From positions 23,868 through 87,867 of the forward strand of contig JAKSHY010000013.1 in NCBI GenBank assembly GCA_024399135.1: 64,000 nt of DNA. The letters run 5' to 3'. The notes under the pieces were generated by a model. The model had not been told where the DNA came from and searched no databases. It saw only the letters and a list, made by a program, of their open reading frames with translations. A program made the translations under genes and the position numbers. Shown piece by piece: positions 49,394-58,457 of the stretch. This stretch comes from Lachnospiraceae bacterium (GTDB lineage Bacteria; Bacillota; Clostridia; Lachnospirales; Lachnospiraceae). Every line of letters starts with the position of its first letter. Within the stretch, counting starts at the first letter, position 1.

Positions 49394-49639
49394 TTAGATA
49401 GCCTCGTGGAATGTACGAGAGATAACATCTGCCTGCTGTTCAGGAGTTAACTTAATGAAGTTAACAGCGTATCCTGATACACGAATTGTTAACTGAGGAT
49501 ACTTCTCTGGATGAGCCTGTGCATCTAAAAGAGTATCTCTGTTTAATACGTTAACATTTAAGTGGAAACCACCCTTTGTTACATATCCATCTAACAAATT
49601 AACCAAGTTATCAACTTGAGCTGTACTTGTCTCTGCCAT
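49394..49639 (-). CDS. grcA: Separate glycyl-radical domain of pyruvate formate-lyase (GrcA-like)
   Basis: 81 residues that equal the C-terminal domain of [34 protein letters not shown] and the glycyl-radical motif RVSGYAV with Gly56. In E. coli, YfiD/GrcA replaces a damaged PFL C-terminus in trans; here the main PFL gene lacks the domain altogether, so this protein must supply the radical. GGAGG precedes the ATG. Core plus this protein total 760 residues, the length of an intact PFL. Confidence 0.93.
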   Translation of the reverse strand: MAETSTAQVDNLVNLLDGYVTKGGFHLNVNVLNRDTLLDAQAHPEKYPQLTIRVSGYAVNFIKLTPEQQADVISRTFHEAI

Positions 49640-49651
49640 TTTTTCTTCCTC

Positions 49652-49858
49652 CTATCGATAATCATCTAACCCCTGGTGTAATGTTGGCACACTGCAAGCC
49701 AAAGGTGTTCTAGAACAATCAGTGCATCCCATGGTGTCTACAGTCATTAATGATTCCTCTGCAGGATCATTATGAACATTAACATGACCAACACCGTTGA
49801 CAACGCCATTATCAAGCATAGCAACTAATTCATCAATCATCTTTTCTGTATCTTCCAT
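49652..49858 (-). CDS. Small protein related to the PFL glycyl-radical domain N-terminus, with Cys tail
   Basis: 68 residues. The first 35 (DELVAMLDNGVVNGVGHVNV) resemble the start of the downstream glycyl-radical domain ([15 protein letters not shown]), but the rest lacks the RVSGYAV motif. It ends in GCTDCSRTPLACSVPTL with three cysteines. AGGAGGTG precedes the ATG, so it is translated. It may cap or protect the open site of the core, or shuttle electrons; this is inference. No family is recognised. Confidence 0.75.
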   Translation of the reverse strand: MEDTEKMIDELVAMLDNGVVNGVGHVNVHNDPAEESLMTVDTMGCTDCSRTPLACSVPTLHQGLDDYR

Positions 49859-49884
49859 GGAAACACCTCCTGTTAATATTTTAA

Positions 49885-51924
49885 TTACTTATTTAAATCG
49901 ATCTCAATATCTCCTGAGAAGATCTGATCTTCCTTACCAAGAGCACCTGGGATAATAGTAAATGTATTAGAAATACCGTCCTGTGCATCCTTGAATGGTA
50001 ACTTAGCTACTGAAGATAATGAAGCAACAGCACCATGAGTATCACGTCCGTGCATTGGGTTAGCACCTGGAGCGAATGGCTGTCCCTTACGACGTCCATC
50101 AGGAGTATTACCTGTAGCCTTACCATAAGTAACGTTAGAAGTAATTGTTAAGATAGAAGTTGTAGGAATACCATTTCTGTATGTATGATGACGTCTAACA
50201 GCTGTCATGAATCTTGAAACAAGTGCAACTGCGATAGAGTCTACTCTGTCATCATCATTACCATACTTAGGGAAGTCACCTTCAACTTCGAAGTCAGTAG
50301 CGATACCGTCTTCATCACGGATAACCTTAACCTTAGCATACTTCATAGCTGAGAATGAGTCAGCACAGATTGAAAGACCTGCAATACCTGTTGCGAAGTA
50401 TCTCTTAACGTTCTTATCATGAAGAGCCATCTCTGCTCTTTCATAACAATACTTATCATGCATGTAGTGGATGATATTTAATGTATTAACATAAACATCT
50501 GCCTGCCACTCCATCATATCCTCGAACTTAGCCATAACATCATCATAGTCAAGGTAGTCACCAACAACTGGACGATACTTAGGTCCAACCTGCTTCTTAG
50601 TAACTTCATCAACACCACCATTGATAGCGTATAATAAGCACTTAGCAAGGTTAGCTCTAGCTCCGAAGAACTGCATTTCCTTACCGATAACCATTGAAGA
50701 TACGCAACATGCGATACCGTAGTCATCACCATGTGTTACTCTCATTAAGTCATCGTTCTCATACTGGATTGAAGATGTCTGGATAGAAATCTTAGCACAG
50801 TATCTCTTGAATGCCTCAGGTAATTTTACTGACCAGAGAACTGTCATGTTAGGCTCTGGTGAAGGTCCTAAGTTAGTTAATGTGTGAAGGTATCTGAAGC
50901 TCATCTTTGTAACCATGTGACGGCCATCAACACCAGCACCAGCTAATGACTCTGTAATCCATAATGGATCACCAGCGAAAATCTGGTTGTATTCAGGTGT
51001 ACGAGCGAAACGTACGCAACGTAACTTCATGATGAAGTGATCGATGAACTCCTGGATCTGCTCTTCTGTGAACTTTCCAGAAGCTAAGTCTCTCTCAGCG
51101 TAACAATCTAAGAATGTAGATGTACGACCAAGGCTCATTGCAGCACCGTTCTGCTCCTTAACTGAGCAAAGGTAACCAAAGTATACAGCCTGTACTGCTT
51201 CCTGTGTGTTAGAAGCTGGCTTAGAAATATCACAGCCATAAGAAGCTGCCATTTCCTTCATCATCTTTAAAGCAACAATCTGCTCTGAAAGCTCTTCACG
51301 AAGTCTGATAACGTCATCTGTCATTACACGACCTGTAGAATCCTTCTGAGCCTGCTTGTCTTCGATAAGGAAATCAATACCATAAAGAGCAACTCTTCTG
51401 TAGTCACCGATGATACGTCCACGTCCGTAAGCATCTGGAAGACCTGTGATGATATGTGATGTACGACAAGCTCTCATTTCTGCATTATATGCATCGAAAC
51501 AACCTGCGTTGTGAGTTTTTCTATGTGTTGAGAAGAACTCTGAAATTTCAGGATCTACTTCGTATCCATTATCAGAGCAAGCCTTCTCTGCCATTCTAAT
51601 ACCACCATATGGCATTAATGAACGCTTGAAAGGTGCATCTGTCTGGAATCCAACGATAGTCTCCTTAGACTTGTCTAAGTATGCTGGACCATGAGAAGTG
51701 ATTGTAGAAACAACCTTAGTATCCATATCAAGGACACCACCTGCTTCACGCTCTTTCTTCATTAAATCCAAAACCTGATTCCAAAGGTCTTTTGTGTTCT
51801 GTGTAGCTGCAGCTAAGAAAGAATCATCTCCCTCATACTGGTGGTAGTTCTTCTGAATGAAGTCACGTACGTTAACTTCGTTCTCCCACTTACCGGCTAC
51901 GAAATTGTTCCATTCTGGTCTCAT
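49885..51924 (-). CDS. pflB: Pyruvate formate-lyase core lacking the glycyl-radical domain
   Basis: 679 residues; the catalytic barrel of PFL, which cleaves pyruvate with CoA to acetyl-CoA and formate. The Cys-Cys pair is C406-C407 ([11 protein letters not shown]), and [23 protein letters not shown] near the end are PFL-typical. It stops at DIEIDLNK, where intact enzymes continue into the glycyl-radical domain. That domain is encoded two genes downstream. AGGAGGG precedes the ATG, and a perfect inverted repeat lies about 45 nt upstream. The stop is genuine, with no frameshift remnant in the spacer. Confidence 0.95.
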   Translation of the reverse strand: MRPEWNNFVAGKWENEVNVRDFIQKNYHQYEGDDSFLAAATQNTKDLWNQVLDLMKKEREAGGVLDMDTKVVSTITSHGPAYLDKSKETIVGFQTDAPFKRSLMPYGGIRMAEKACSDNGYEVDPEISEFFSTHRKTHNAGCFDAYNAEMRACRTSHIITGLPDAYGRGRIIGDYRRVALYGIDFLIEDKQAQKDSTGRVMTDDVIRLREELSEQIVALKMMKEMAASYGCDISKPASNTQEAVQAVYFGYLCSVKEQNGAAMSLGRTSTFLDCYAERDLASGKFTEEQIQEFIDHFIMKLRCVRFARTPEYNQIFAGDPLWITESLAGAGVDGRHMVTKMSFRYLHTLTNLGPSPEPNMTVLWSVKLPEAFKRYCAKISIQTSSIQYENDDLMRVTHGDDYGIACCVSSMVIGKEMQFFGARANLAKCLLYAINGGVDEVTKKQVGPKYRPVVGDYLDYDDVMAKFEDMMEWQADVYVNTLNIIHYMHDKYCYERAEMALHDKNVKRYFATGIAGLSICADSFSAMKYAKVKVIRDEDGIATDFEVEGDFPKYGNDDDRVDSIAVALVSRFMTAVRRHHTYRNGIPTTSILTITSNVTYGKATGNTPDGRRKGQPFAPGANPMHGRDTHGAVASLSSVAKLPFKDAQDGISNTFTIIPGALGKEDQIFSGDIEIDLNK

Positions 51925-51969
51925 TTAAGTAACCCTCCTATAGAAATTTTATATATTTTGGCACAAAAT

Positions 51970-51988
51970 TTATGGGGGACTCCCATAA
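51970..51988. promoter_or_regulatory. Inverted repeat upstream of pflB, possible operator
   Basis: TTATGGG (51970-51976) and CCCATAA (51982-51988) with a 5-nt spacer, near the likely pflB promoter. It resembles a dimeric repressor or activator site, but does not match Rex or CcpA consensus as I know them. Confidence 0.45.
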
Positions 51989-52178
51989 TTCCATGCTGTT
52001 TTCGTATAATCATTATATGTTAAGAATTATCTCAAAACAAGTATTGTATATGTTCTTTTTTAGGAACATTCTACATGCCATATCAATATTTTGTATCCAA
52101 AAATTAACTTGTACTAATTGTTGAATTATATTATGATATATAAATATATTATGCGTTTTAAATAAGGAGGAAATAATC

Positions 52179-52349
52179 ATGGCATACGTTATTGGTGATT
52201 CTTGTATTTCATGTGGCGCTTGTGCAGGAAATTGTCCTGTAGGTGCTATCTCTGAAGGAGATGGAAAGTTCGAAATCGATGCTGCAACATGCATTAACTG
52301 CGGTTCATGCGCAGGTGGATGCCCTGTTGGTGCTATCTCTGAGAACTAA
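52179..52349 (+). CDS. 2[4Fe-4S] clostridial-type ferredoxin
   Basis: 56 residues. Two CxxCxxCxxxCP motifs are present: CISCGACAGNCP near residue 9 and CINCGSCAGGCP near 39, each followed by VGAISE. It carries low-potential electrons in fermentation and could serve pflA, hydrogenase or Rnf. AGGAGG precedes the ATG. It is monocistronic and divergent from pflB. Confidence 0.97.
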   Translation: MAYVIGDSCISCGACAGNCPVGAISEGDGKFEIDAATCINCGSCAGGCPVGAISEN

Positions 52350-52370
52350 TATTTTCTCAGTTAATAAAGA

Positions 52371-52400
52371 GGACCGATGCATATCGCATCGGTCCTTTTT
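52371..52400. terminator. Terminator between ferredoxin and dnaB
   Basis: GGACCGATGC/GCATCGGTCC 10-bp stem with a 5-nt loop followed by TTTTTATTT on the plus strand, between convergent genes. Confidence 0.9.
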
Positions 52401-52406
52401 ATTTGA

Positions 52407-53753
52407 TTAATGCTTGCTGCCTCTTTCGGTATTAGCAAATTTAGTAAATTCTGGAAGCCATACCAAATCAACTGTTCCTATTGGGCCATTTCTTTGCTTG
52501 GCAACTATTATTTCAGCAATACCCTTCTTCTCCGAATCCTTATTATAATAATCATCTCTATAGATGAACATTACCATATCAGCATCCTGCTCAATGGCAC
52601 CTGATTCACGAAGATCCGAAAGCATAGGTCGTTTATCCGGTCTGCCTTCAACAGCACGTGAGAGCTGTGACAGTGCAACTACAGGAACATCAAGTTCTCT
52701 GGCAACTGCCTTTAACGATCTTGAAATCTCTGAAATTTCCTGTTGATGAGACTCTGATTTTCCTGAACCTGACATCAGCTGAAGATAGTCTATTATAATA
52801 ATATCAAGGCCATGTTCTATCTTATATTTTCTACACTTTGATCTAAGCTCTGAAACTGGAATACTAGGTGTATCATCTATTATCAATCCTGATTTTCCAA
52901 TATTACCAGCACTTTCAATAAGTGCCTTCCAGTCTCCATCAGATAATCGTCCTGTTCTTATCTTCTGAGCATCTACTCTTGATTCTAAGGAGAACATACG
53001 ATTAACCAGACTTTCCTTACTCATTTCCAGTGAAAAGATGGCTACATTCATGTTTCTCTTAAACGCCATATGCTGTGCAATATTTAAGACAAATGCTGTT
53101 TTTCCCATTGATGGTCTGGCAGCGATGATAATAAGATCAGAACGCTGAAATCCTGCAGTCATAAAATCAAGATCCAAAAATCCCGTTTCTATACCAGTAA
53201 CAGTACCTTTAGCCTTATATACTGTCTCTATTCTATCCATGGCATTCATTACGACTTTATCTATCGAAACGAAATCATCAGCACTTCTGTTCTGCGTTAT
53301 ATTAAAAATCTTTCTTTCACTGTCATCCATTATTGTTTCAATGGAATCTTTTCCCTGATAACAGGCCTGTGATATTTCATCAGCAGTCTTAATAAGCTTT
53401 CTTGAAGTTGAATGCTCTTTGACTATCTGAACATACTGCTTAATATTAGCAGCTGTAGGAACTGTAGCCAGTATGTCTTTTAAGTACTCTAACGAGCTAA
53501 CCTCTGGAGATACCTCTTTCTCCTTAAGCTTAGCCTGAAGTGTAACAGGATCGACCTCTTTTCCTGTGTTATACAATTCCACCATAGCATCAAAAACTAT
53601 TCCGTACTGCTTAGAATAAAAATCATCTCCTGATATCTGTTCTGATGCTACAGTTATAGCATCTCTGTCAAGTATCATGGATCCGATTACGGACTGTTCA
53701 GCTTCTATACTATGTGGTAATACTCTCTTTAAACTATTCTCGTCCTGCGCCAT
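52407..53753 (-). CDS. dnaB: Replicative DNA helicase
   Basis: 448-residue hexameric helicase. The N-terminal domain (LPHSIEAEQSVIGSMILD) and RecA-like domain with Walker A ARPSMGKTAF near 210 and the ALSQLSRAVEGRPDKRPMLSDLRESGAIEQDAD block near 365 are intact, with no intein. Its start overlaps the rplI stop by 1 nt (TAATG). Confidence 0.97.
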   Translation of the reverse strand: MAQDENSLKRVLPHSIEAEQSVIGSMILDRDAITVASEQISGDDFYSKQYGIVFDAMVELYNTGKEVDPVTLQAKLKEKEVSPEVSSLEYLKDILATVPTAANIKQYVQIVKEHSTSRKLIKTADEISQACYQGKDSIETIMDDSERKIFNITQNRSADDFVSIDKVVMNAMDRIETVYKAKGTVTGIETGFLDLDFMTAGFQRSDLIIIAARPSMGKTAFVLNIAQHMAFKRNMNVAIFSLEMSKESLVNRMFSLESRVDAQKIRTGRLSDGDWKALIESAGNIGKSGLIIDDTPSIPVSELRSKCRKYKIEHGLDIIIIDYLQLMSGSGKSESHQQEISEISRSLKAVARELDVPVVALSQLSRAVEGRPDKRPMLSDLRESGAIEQDADMVMFIYRDDYYNKDSEKKGIAEIIVAKQRNGPIGTVDLVWLPEFTKFANTERGSKH

Positions 53754-54202
53754 TAGTTCTTTTCAACCACCTGAACTCTTAATGTACCTGTAACCTGTGG
53801 ATGAAGTTTAACAGGCACTTCGAAGGTTCCAAAATTCTTAATTGGTTCCTTTAATACAATCTTTTTCTTATCTATATCCTTTTTGCACTGTTCCTGATAA
53901 GCTGTTGCAATTTCCTTTGATGAAACAGATCCAAATGTTTTTCCACCCTCTCCGGCTTTAATCGAAACAACAACCTTATCATTCTCCATATCTTTTGCAA
54001 AAGCCTGTGCACTTTCTAAAAGCTCCTTGGCAACCTTTTCATCGTTAGCCTTCTTAAGCTTAAGATCGTTCATATTTTTTCCGTTAGCTTCAACACCAAG
54101 CTTTTTAGGAAGGATAGCATTTCTGGCATATCCATCAGCAACCTCTACTATCTGTCCTTTCTTTCCAAGACTCTTCACATCTTCTAATAAAATTATTTTC
54201 AT
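53753..54202 (-). CDS. rplI: Ribosomal protein L9
   Basis: 149 residues. The N-terminal MKIILLEDVKSLGKKGQIVEVADGYARNAILPKKL is diagnostic; the C-terminal domain follows a helical linker. The gene overlaps gdpP by 4 nt and dnaB by 1 nt, the usual Firmicutes order. Confidence 0.97.
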   Translation of the reverse strand: MKIILLEDVKSLGKKGQIVEVADGYARNAILPKKLGVEANGKNMNDLKLKKANDEKVAKELLESAQAFAKDMENDKVVVSIKAGEGGKTFGSVSSKEIATAYQEQCKKDIDKKKIVLKEPIKNFGTFEVPVKLHPQVTGTLRVQVVEKN

Positions 54203-56259
54203 ATCTTTATTTCCTCGTTTTCTATCATAGTATCTAATGTTTTCTTAAGTTCACCTATTGCCTCTTCAATAGAAACTCCTTCTAACTGGCAACCTGCAAT
54301 ACTTAAATGGCCTCCGCCACCCATTTTCTCCATAATAACCTGAACATTTATTTCATCAATTGATCTTGCTGAAATAAATATCTGGTTCTGATAATCAGTG
54401 AAAATAAAGCTTGCCTTAATACCTTTAATATTAAGAAGCTCATTAGCTGCCTGCGCGCCAACTACTGTAGGTGAATCCAGATCTTCACTCGTACATGTTG
54501 ATATTGCAAAAGAATTCTTATATATTTCTGCCTGAGAAACTGCATCTGCCTTAGCCTTATATTCATTCGCATTTTCTCTAAACAGTTTTCTTACCCTCGT
54601 TACATCTGCACCATTTCTTCTAAGGAATGCAGCAGCCTCAAATGTACGAACACCTGTCTTAGTCATGAAGTTATTAGTATCTATCATAATTCCCGAATAC
54701 ATACAGTCTGCTTCTTCTGATGTAATATGAACACCATCGTCAATATACTGAAGAATTTCAGATACCATTTCACATGCAGATGAAGCATACGCTTCTATAT
54801 AAGAAAGAGTAGCATTCTCTATGTATTCTGTACCCTGTCTGTGGTGATCTAATACTACTATTGACTTACATAACCTAAGAAGTTCCGGACACTCTGTAAT
54901 ACTAGGTCTATTTACATCAACAACTACTAATACTGTATTCGAATCAGCCATTTCAATAGCAGTTGAGTTGCTCACCAGCATATCCTCATCATAGTCATCC
55001 TTAGACATGAAAAGATCGACCATAGGTTTAATTGCAGTACTCACTCCATCAACTACTATATGTGCTTTCTTATCTAATGATTTAGCGATTCTGTATATAC
55101 CAACAGCGGCTCCGAAGCTATCAACATCAGGAAGCCTGTGTCCCATAACAAGAACCTTGTCCTTAGTTGAAATAATTTCCTGAAGAGCCTGTGCCTTAAC
55201 TCTGGCCTTAACTCTCGTATTCTTTTCAACCTGCTGACTCTTACCTCCAAAGTAAATGATATTTTCTGGAGTTTTAACTACAGCCTGATCTCCACCTCTT
55301 CCAAGTGCTAAATCAATAGCATTTCTTGCGAATTCATAATTTTGAGCATAGGAAAGTCCATCAAGGCCCACACCTATACTTATAGTAACCGACATCTCGT
55401 TTCCTATATTCACTGTCTTTACCTCATCGAGAATATCGAACTTATTTTCTTCAAGTGTTTCCATAGCCTTCTTTCGAAGAACTATCATATATTTGTCCTT
55501 CTCGAGTTTCTTACATATTCCATCAAGAGAAGATATATACATATTAATTTTTCTATCAATCAAAGCTACAAGAAGTGATCTTCTAACCTCTTCAACACTC
55601 TCTAATGCCTCATCATAGTTATCAAGGTATACCATTCCTACAGCAAGAGACTGATCATCGATTTCCTTTAGCGCTAATTTAACTGCTGTAATATCAAAAA
55701 GATAAAAGGCAATCAGGTTATCTTCAGATCCGTTAGATGATATTAAATTGCTGCTCTTAACCAGCTCCTTAATAGAGAGTCTTCTCATCTTTAACTGATA
55801 ACTATTGTTGTCATACTCAAGCTCTGTCTCAACATAGTTTTCAGAAGATGGAAGTTTATCTTTGGTTATTGATGGGAATACTGATGTTATTGACTTATCG
55901 AACTGTGCTGATTTATCTGTAATCTGTTCGAAAAGTTCATTCATCCAAAGAATATGTCCATCATTATCAAGTAACGCATATGGAATCTCTAATTCTTTAA
56001 GCATTACCTTCTGAACCTGGCTAAAATGTGTTCCGAAATTAACCAGCTCCTTCATAATGATAGATTTATTATAATTTATTAAAAAGATATATATTGCGAA
56101 ATATACCAGTATGTATCCTGTCAGAATCAAACCTGCCTTATAATCACAAAGATATACGAATACATCAACTAAAGCTAATATAATACCCAGGTATAATGAA
56201 ATTAAAGATAACTGTTTTAACTTTCCTTTAAATTTAAAGGACTGTCTATTTTTACCCAT
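54199..56259 (-). CDS. gdpP: Cyclic-di-AMP phosphodiesterase GdpP
   Basis: About 686 residues. Two N-terminal membrane helices, a PAS domain, a degenerate GGDEF domain, and C-terminal DHH (DVDSFGAAVGIYR, VVDVNRPS, VVLDHHRQG) and DHHA1 (EKMGGGGHLSIAGCQL) domains. It hydrolyses c-di-AMP to pApA and so affects wall and potassium homeostasis. The ATG at 56259 follows AAAGGA; a longer frame lacks support. Confidence 0.95.
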   Translation of the reverse strand: MGKNRQSFKFKGKLKQLSLISLYLGIILALVDVFVYLCDYKAGLILTGYILVYFAIYIFLINYNKSIIMKELVNFGTHFSQVQKVMLKELEIPYALLDNDGHILWMNELFEQITDKSAQFDKSITSVFPSITKDKLPSSENYVETELEYDNNSYQLKMRRLSIKELVKSSNLISSNGSEDNLIAFYLFDITAVKLALKEIDDQSLAVGMVYLDNYDEALESVEEVRRSLLVALIDRKINMYISSLDGICKKLEKDKYMIVLRKKAMETLEENKFDILDEVKTVNIGNEMSVTISIGVGLDGLSYAQNYEFARNAIDLALGRGGDQAVVKTPENIIYFGGKSQQVEKNTRVKARVKAQALQEIISTKDKVLVMGHRLPDVDSFGAAVGIYRIAKSLDKKAHIVVDGVSTAIKPMVDLFMSKDDYDEDMLVSNSTAIEMADSNTVLVVVDVNRPSITECPELLRLCKSIVVLDHHRQGTEYIENATLSYIEAYASSACEMVSEILQYIDDGVHITSEEADCMYSGIMIDTNNFMTKTGVRTFEAAAFLRRNGADVTRVRKLFRENANEYKAKADAVSQAEIYKNSFAISTCTSEDLDSPTVVGAQAANELLNIKGIKASFIFTDYQNQIFISARSIDEINVQVIMEKMGGGGHLSIAGCQLEGVSIEEAIGELKKTLDTMIENEEIKI

Positions 56260-56330
56260 ACATTTCCTTTCTGTCTTAAGGCGATACCTTTCTTGAGTAT
56301 ACCACAATTGGTTTTGTTTTCCAAATAATT

Positions 56331-56358
56331 AAAAAAGCCACCCAAAATGGGTGGCTTA
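56331..56358 (-). terminator. Terminator of the rpsF-ssb-rpsR operon
   Basis: AGCCACCC/GGGTGGCT 8-bp stem with a 5-nt loop, followed by TTTTT on the minus strand. Confidence 0.9.
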
Positions 56359-56369
56359 AAATCAATCAT

Positions 56370-56633
56370 TTAGTCCTGTGTATAAGGTAAGATTGCTACG
56401 TGACGAGCTCTCTTGATAGCACTTGTAAGTGCTCTCTGGTGCTTAGCACAAGTTCCTGTCACACGACGAGGAAGAATCTTTCCTCTTTCAGAAATATACT
56501 TTCTTAACTTTGCAGCATCCTTGTAATCGATTACGCTATCCTTACCACAAAATACGCAAACCTTTTTTCTTCTGTGCATTCCGCCTCTTTTTCTCATTGG
56601 AGCATCAGACTTGTCTGCTTTATTAAATGCCAT
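56370..56633 (-). CDS. rpsR: Ribosomal protein S18
   Basis: 87 residues with an N-terminal CVFCGKD cysteine pair (a single CxxC) and the core [42 protein letters not shown]. It forms the S6-S18 pair with the rpsF product. Whether it binds zinc is uncertain, since further cysteine ligands are few. Confidence 0.97.
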   Translation of the reverse strand: MAFNKADKSDAPMRKRGGMHRRKKVCVFCGKDSVIDYKDAAKLRKYISERGKILPRRVTGTCAKHQRALTSAIKRARHVAILPYTQD

Positions 56634-56663
56634 AACGGTTTTCCTCCTATCTTAAACGAATGT

Positions 56664-57113
56664 TTAGTTAAAAGGCAATTCCTCTTCTATTCCATCAGGA
56701 ATATTCATGAAGCCATCGCCTGCACCTGAAACAACTGGTGCGCTATCGTTTCCTGAAGAAAAGCTATCATTCGATGCGGATGAACCATTCTTTGATTCTG
56801 CGAATTCCTGGTTTTCAACAACTACGTCTGTAGTGTATACTCTCTGACCGTCCTTATTAGTATAAGAACCTGTCTGAATACGTCCCTCAGCAAGGATCTT
56901 AGTTCCCTTACGAAGGTATTTTTCTGCGAATTCACCATTTCTGCCAAAAGCTACACAGTTGATAAAATCAGCTGTTGCTTCGTCACCGCTATTACGGTTG
57001 TATCTTCTATCAACTGCCAAAGAATATCTGGCAATTGCCATTGAATTTTCACCCTGTGAATATCTAACTTCAGGATCTCTGGTCAAACGACCCATCAAAA
57101 TAACTTTATTCAT
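56664..57113 (-). CDS. ssb: Single-stranded DNA-binding protein
   Basis: 149 residues. OB-fold (MNKVILMGRLTRDPEVRYSQGENSMAIARYSLAVDR) and the acidic C-terminal tip (EEELPFN) that recruits partner proteins, with a Ser/Asn/Gly-rich linker. Confidence 0.97.
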   Translation of the reverse strand: MNKVILMGRLTRDPEVRYSQGENSMAIARYSLAVDRRYNRNSGDEATADFINCVAFGRNGEFAEKYLRKGTKILAEGRIQTGSYTNKDGQRVYTTDVVVENQEFAESKNGSSASNDSFSSGNDSAPVVSGAGDGFMNIPDGIEEELPFN

Positions 57114-57146
57114 ATCTGCCTCTACTTTCCGGCATAAATATGATAT

Positions 57147-57437
57147 TTATGCCTCGTCTTGTCTAACGCATAAAAATCTCATTACGTTGTCCATGATACG
57201 AACTCTGTTTTCAATCTCTGCAGGAGCTGTAGCTTCAGCATCGAAATGAATGAAGTAGTAAAAACCAAACTTATCGTGGTTTACTTCGTAAGCAAGTTCT
57301 TTCTTTCCCCACTCATCAACACCTGTAATAGTACCGCCGAATCTTTCAACGTACTCCTTACACTTGTCAACAGTAGCTACTCTTGCTTCGTCTTCGAGTT
57401 TCGCATTAACAACAACACATAATTCGTATTTGTTCAT
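57147..57437 (-). CDS. rpsF: Ribosomal protein S6
   Basis: 96 residues (MNKYELCVVVNAKLEDEARVA). The ATG at 57437 follows a strong AGGAGGT; the longer frame upstream is the untranslated leader. The 110-nt leader may hold the S6:S18 autoregulatory site of Firmicutes, but I could not confirm its motif. Confidence 0.96.
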   Translation of the reverse strand: MNKYELCVVVNAKLEDEARVATVDKCKEYVERFGGTITGVDEWGKKELAYEVNHDKFGFYYFIHFDAEATAPAEIENRVRIMDNVMRFLCVRQDEA

Positions 57438-57553
57438 GCTTGTTACCTCCTTTTGGTCTCTGGCCCTTAAATACTTAAGAGCAAGGATGTGGGCAGATGC
57501 CCTATTCATACTTTGGATTTCTCCAAGTGTCCATATAGACACCACGGAAATTT

Positions 57554-57582
57554 AATATATCATGATTTTTTAGCTATTTCAA
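57554..57582 (-). promoter_or_regulatory. rpsF-ssb-rpsR promoter
   Basis: TTGAAA (57577-57582), 17-nt spacer, TATATT (57554-57559). Confidence 0.8.
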
Positions 57583-57599
57583 GCCATTTTTGCGAAAAA

Positions 57600-58349
57600 T
57601 TAGTTATTTGCTAACATTTTTATTTCTTCAATTTTCGAAGAAATAAGATTCTTCACATATTCCGAAAGCTCTACAGTACTCATATCTTTGTACGTATCAT
57701 AGTAAATTGGCGAAAGAAAATGTATCTGTACTGAAACCTTTTTTAAAGAATTCTTTAAAAACACCTTATAAGAATCATACAAAACTACTGGAACAATAGT
57801 GCTTTTATTTGATGTTGCAGCCTTAAATGATCCTGGCATAAAATCATGAAGCTCGTTGCTGTCAACTCCTTCTGGATAACCACCCTCAGGGAATATCAAA
57901 AATTTTCTTCCAGCTTTCACCTCTTCGGCAACTTCTCTGATGACTCTGATCTGATTTTTAGGATCCGACTTATCCAGTCTTTTGCCTCTTAGCAATGTAG
58001 TTACCTGATCAAGCAGTAAAGCTCTTGATCTTGCTTCATCTATCACTATAGAACACGGTTCATCATGTGCAAGCATTATTCCTACTGCATCATACTTTCC
58101 CTGATGATTGGCATACATTATATATCCTCCATCTTTTGGAAGATTTTCAATGCCAACAACCGTATCTACAATTCGCCCTCTTTTCCTAACTGCTCTGCAG
58201 GCAAATCTAACCAGATTATATCTGTCATTTTCAGTATATTTCTCTGGTTTTCTCTCAATTTTTTTGTATTTGTAATAAAAATGAAAAAACGTAAATACCG
58301 AAATAGTAATTACGAAATAGAATCTAAACACTGTATATCTCCATACCAA
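57600..58349 (-). CDS. plsC: 1-acyl-glycerol-3-phosphate acyltransferase-like protein
   Basis: 249 residues. One N-terminal membrane segment (YFVITISVFTFFHFYY) and a PlsC domain with NHQGKYD (H-x4-D) near residue 96 and FPEGG near 150. It would acylate lysophosphatidate for phospholipid synthesis. The exact acceptor is not proven by sequence. Confidence 0.87.
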   Translation of the reverse strand: MVWRYTVFRFYFVITISVFTFFHFYYKYKKIERKPEKYTENDRYNLVRFACRAVRKRGRIVDTVVGIENLPKDGGYIMYANHQGKYDAVGIMLAHDEPCSIVIDEARSRALLLDQVTTLLRGKRLDKSDPKNQIRVIREVAEEVKAGRKFLIFPEGGYPEGVDSNELHDFMPGSFKAATSNKSTIVPVVLYDSYKVFLKNSLKKVSVQIHFLSPIYYDTYKDMSTVELSEYVKNLISSKIEEIKMLANN

Positions 58350-58387
58350 ACAAGATTCATAGTCCTATGAAAATATAGCATATTATG

Positions 58388-58417
58388 TTGATTTTCGCAA
58401 TTTTGTTTATCTATTAT
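58388..58417 (+). promoter_or_regulatory. Sirtuin gene promoter
   Basis: TTGATT (58388-58393), 18-nt spacer, TATTAT (58412-58417). ACAAAGATA (58434-58442) lies near the ribosome binding site. Confidence 0.55.
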
Positions 58418-58457
58418 ATGTTATTATTATAGTACAAAGATATAGGAAGGAGCTGTT

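Noticed and set aside
49640..49884. A frameshift or sequencing error breaking one pflB gene
   Set aside because: Both downstream genes have strong Shine-Dalgarno sites and ATG starts, the spacer holds a different 68-residue frame, and the split falls on a domain border.
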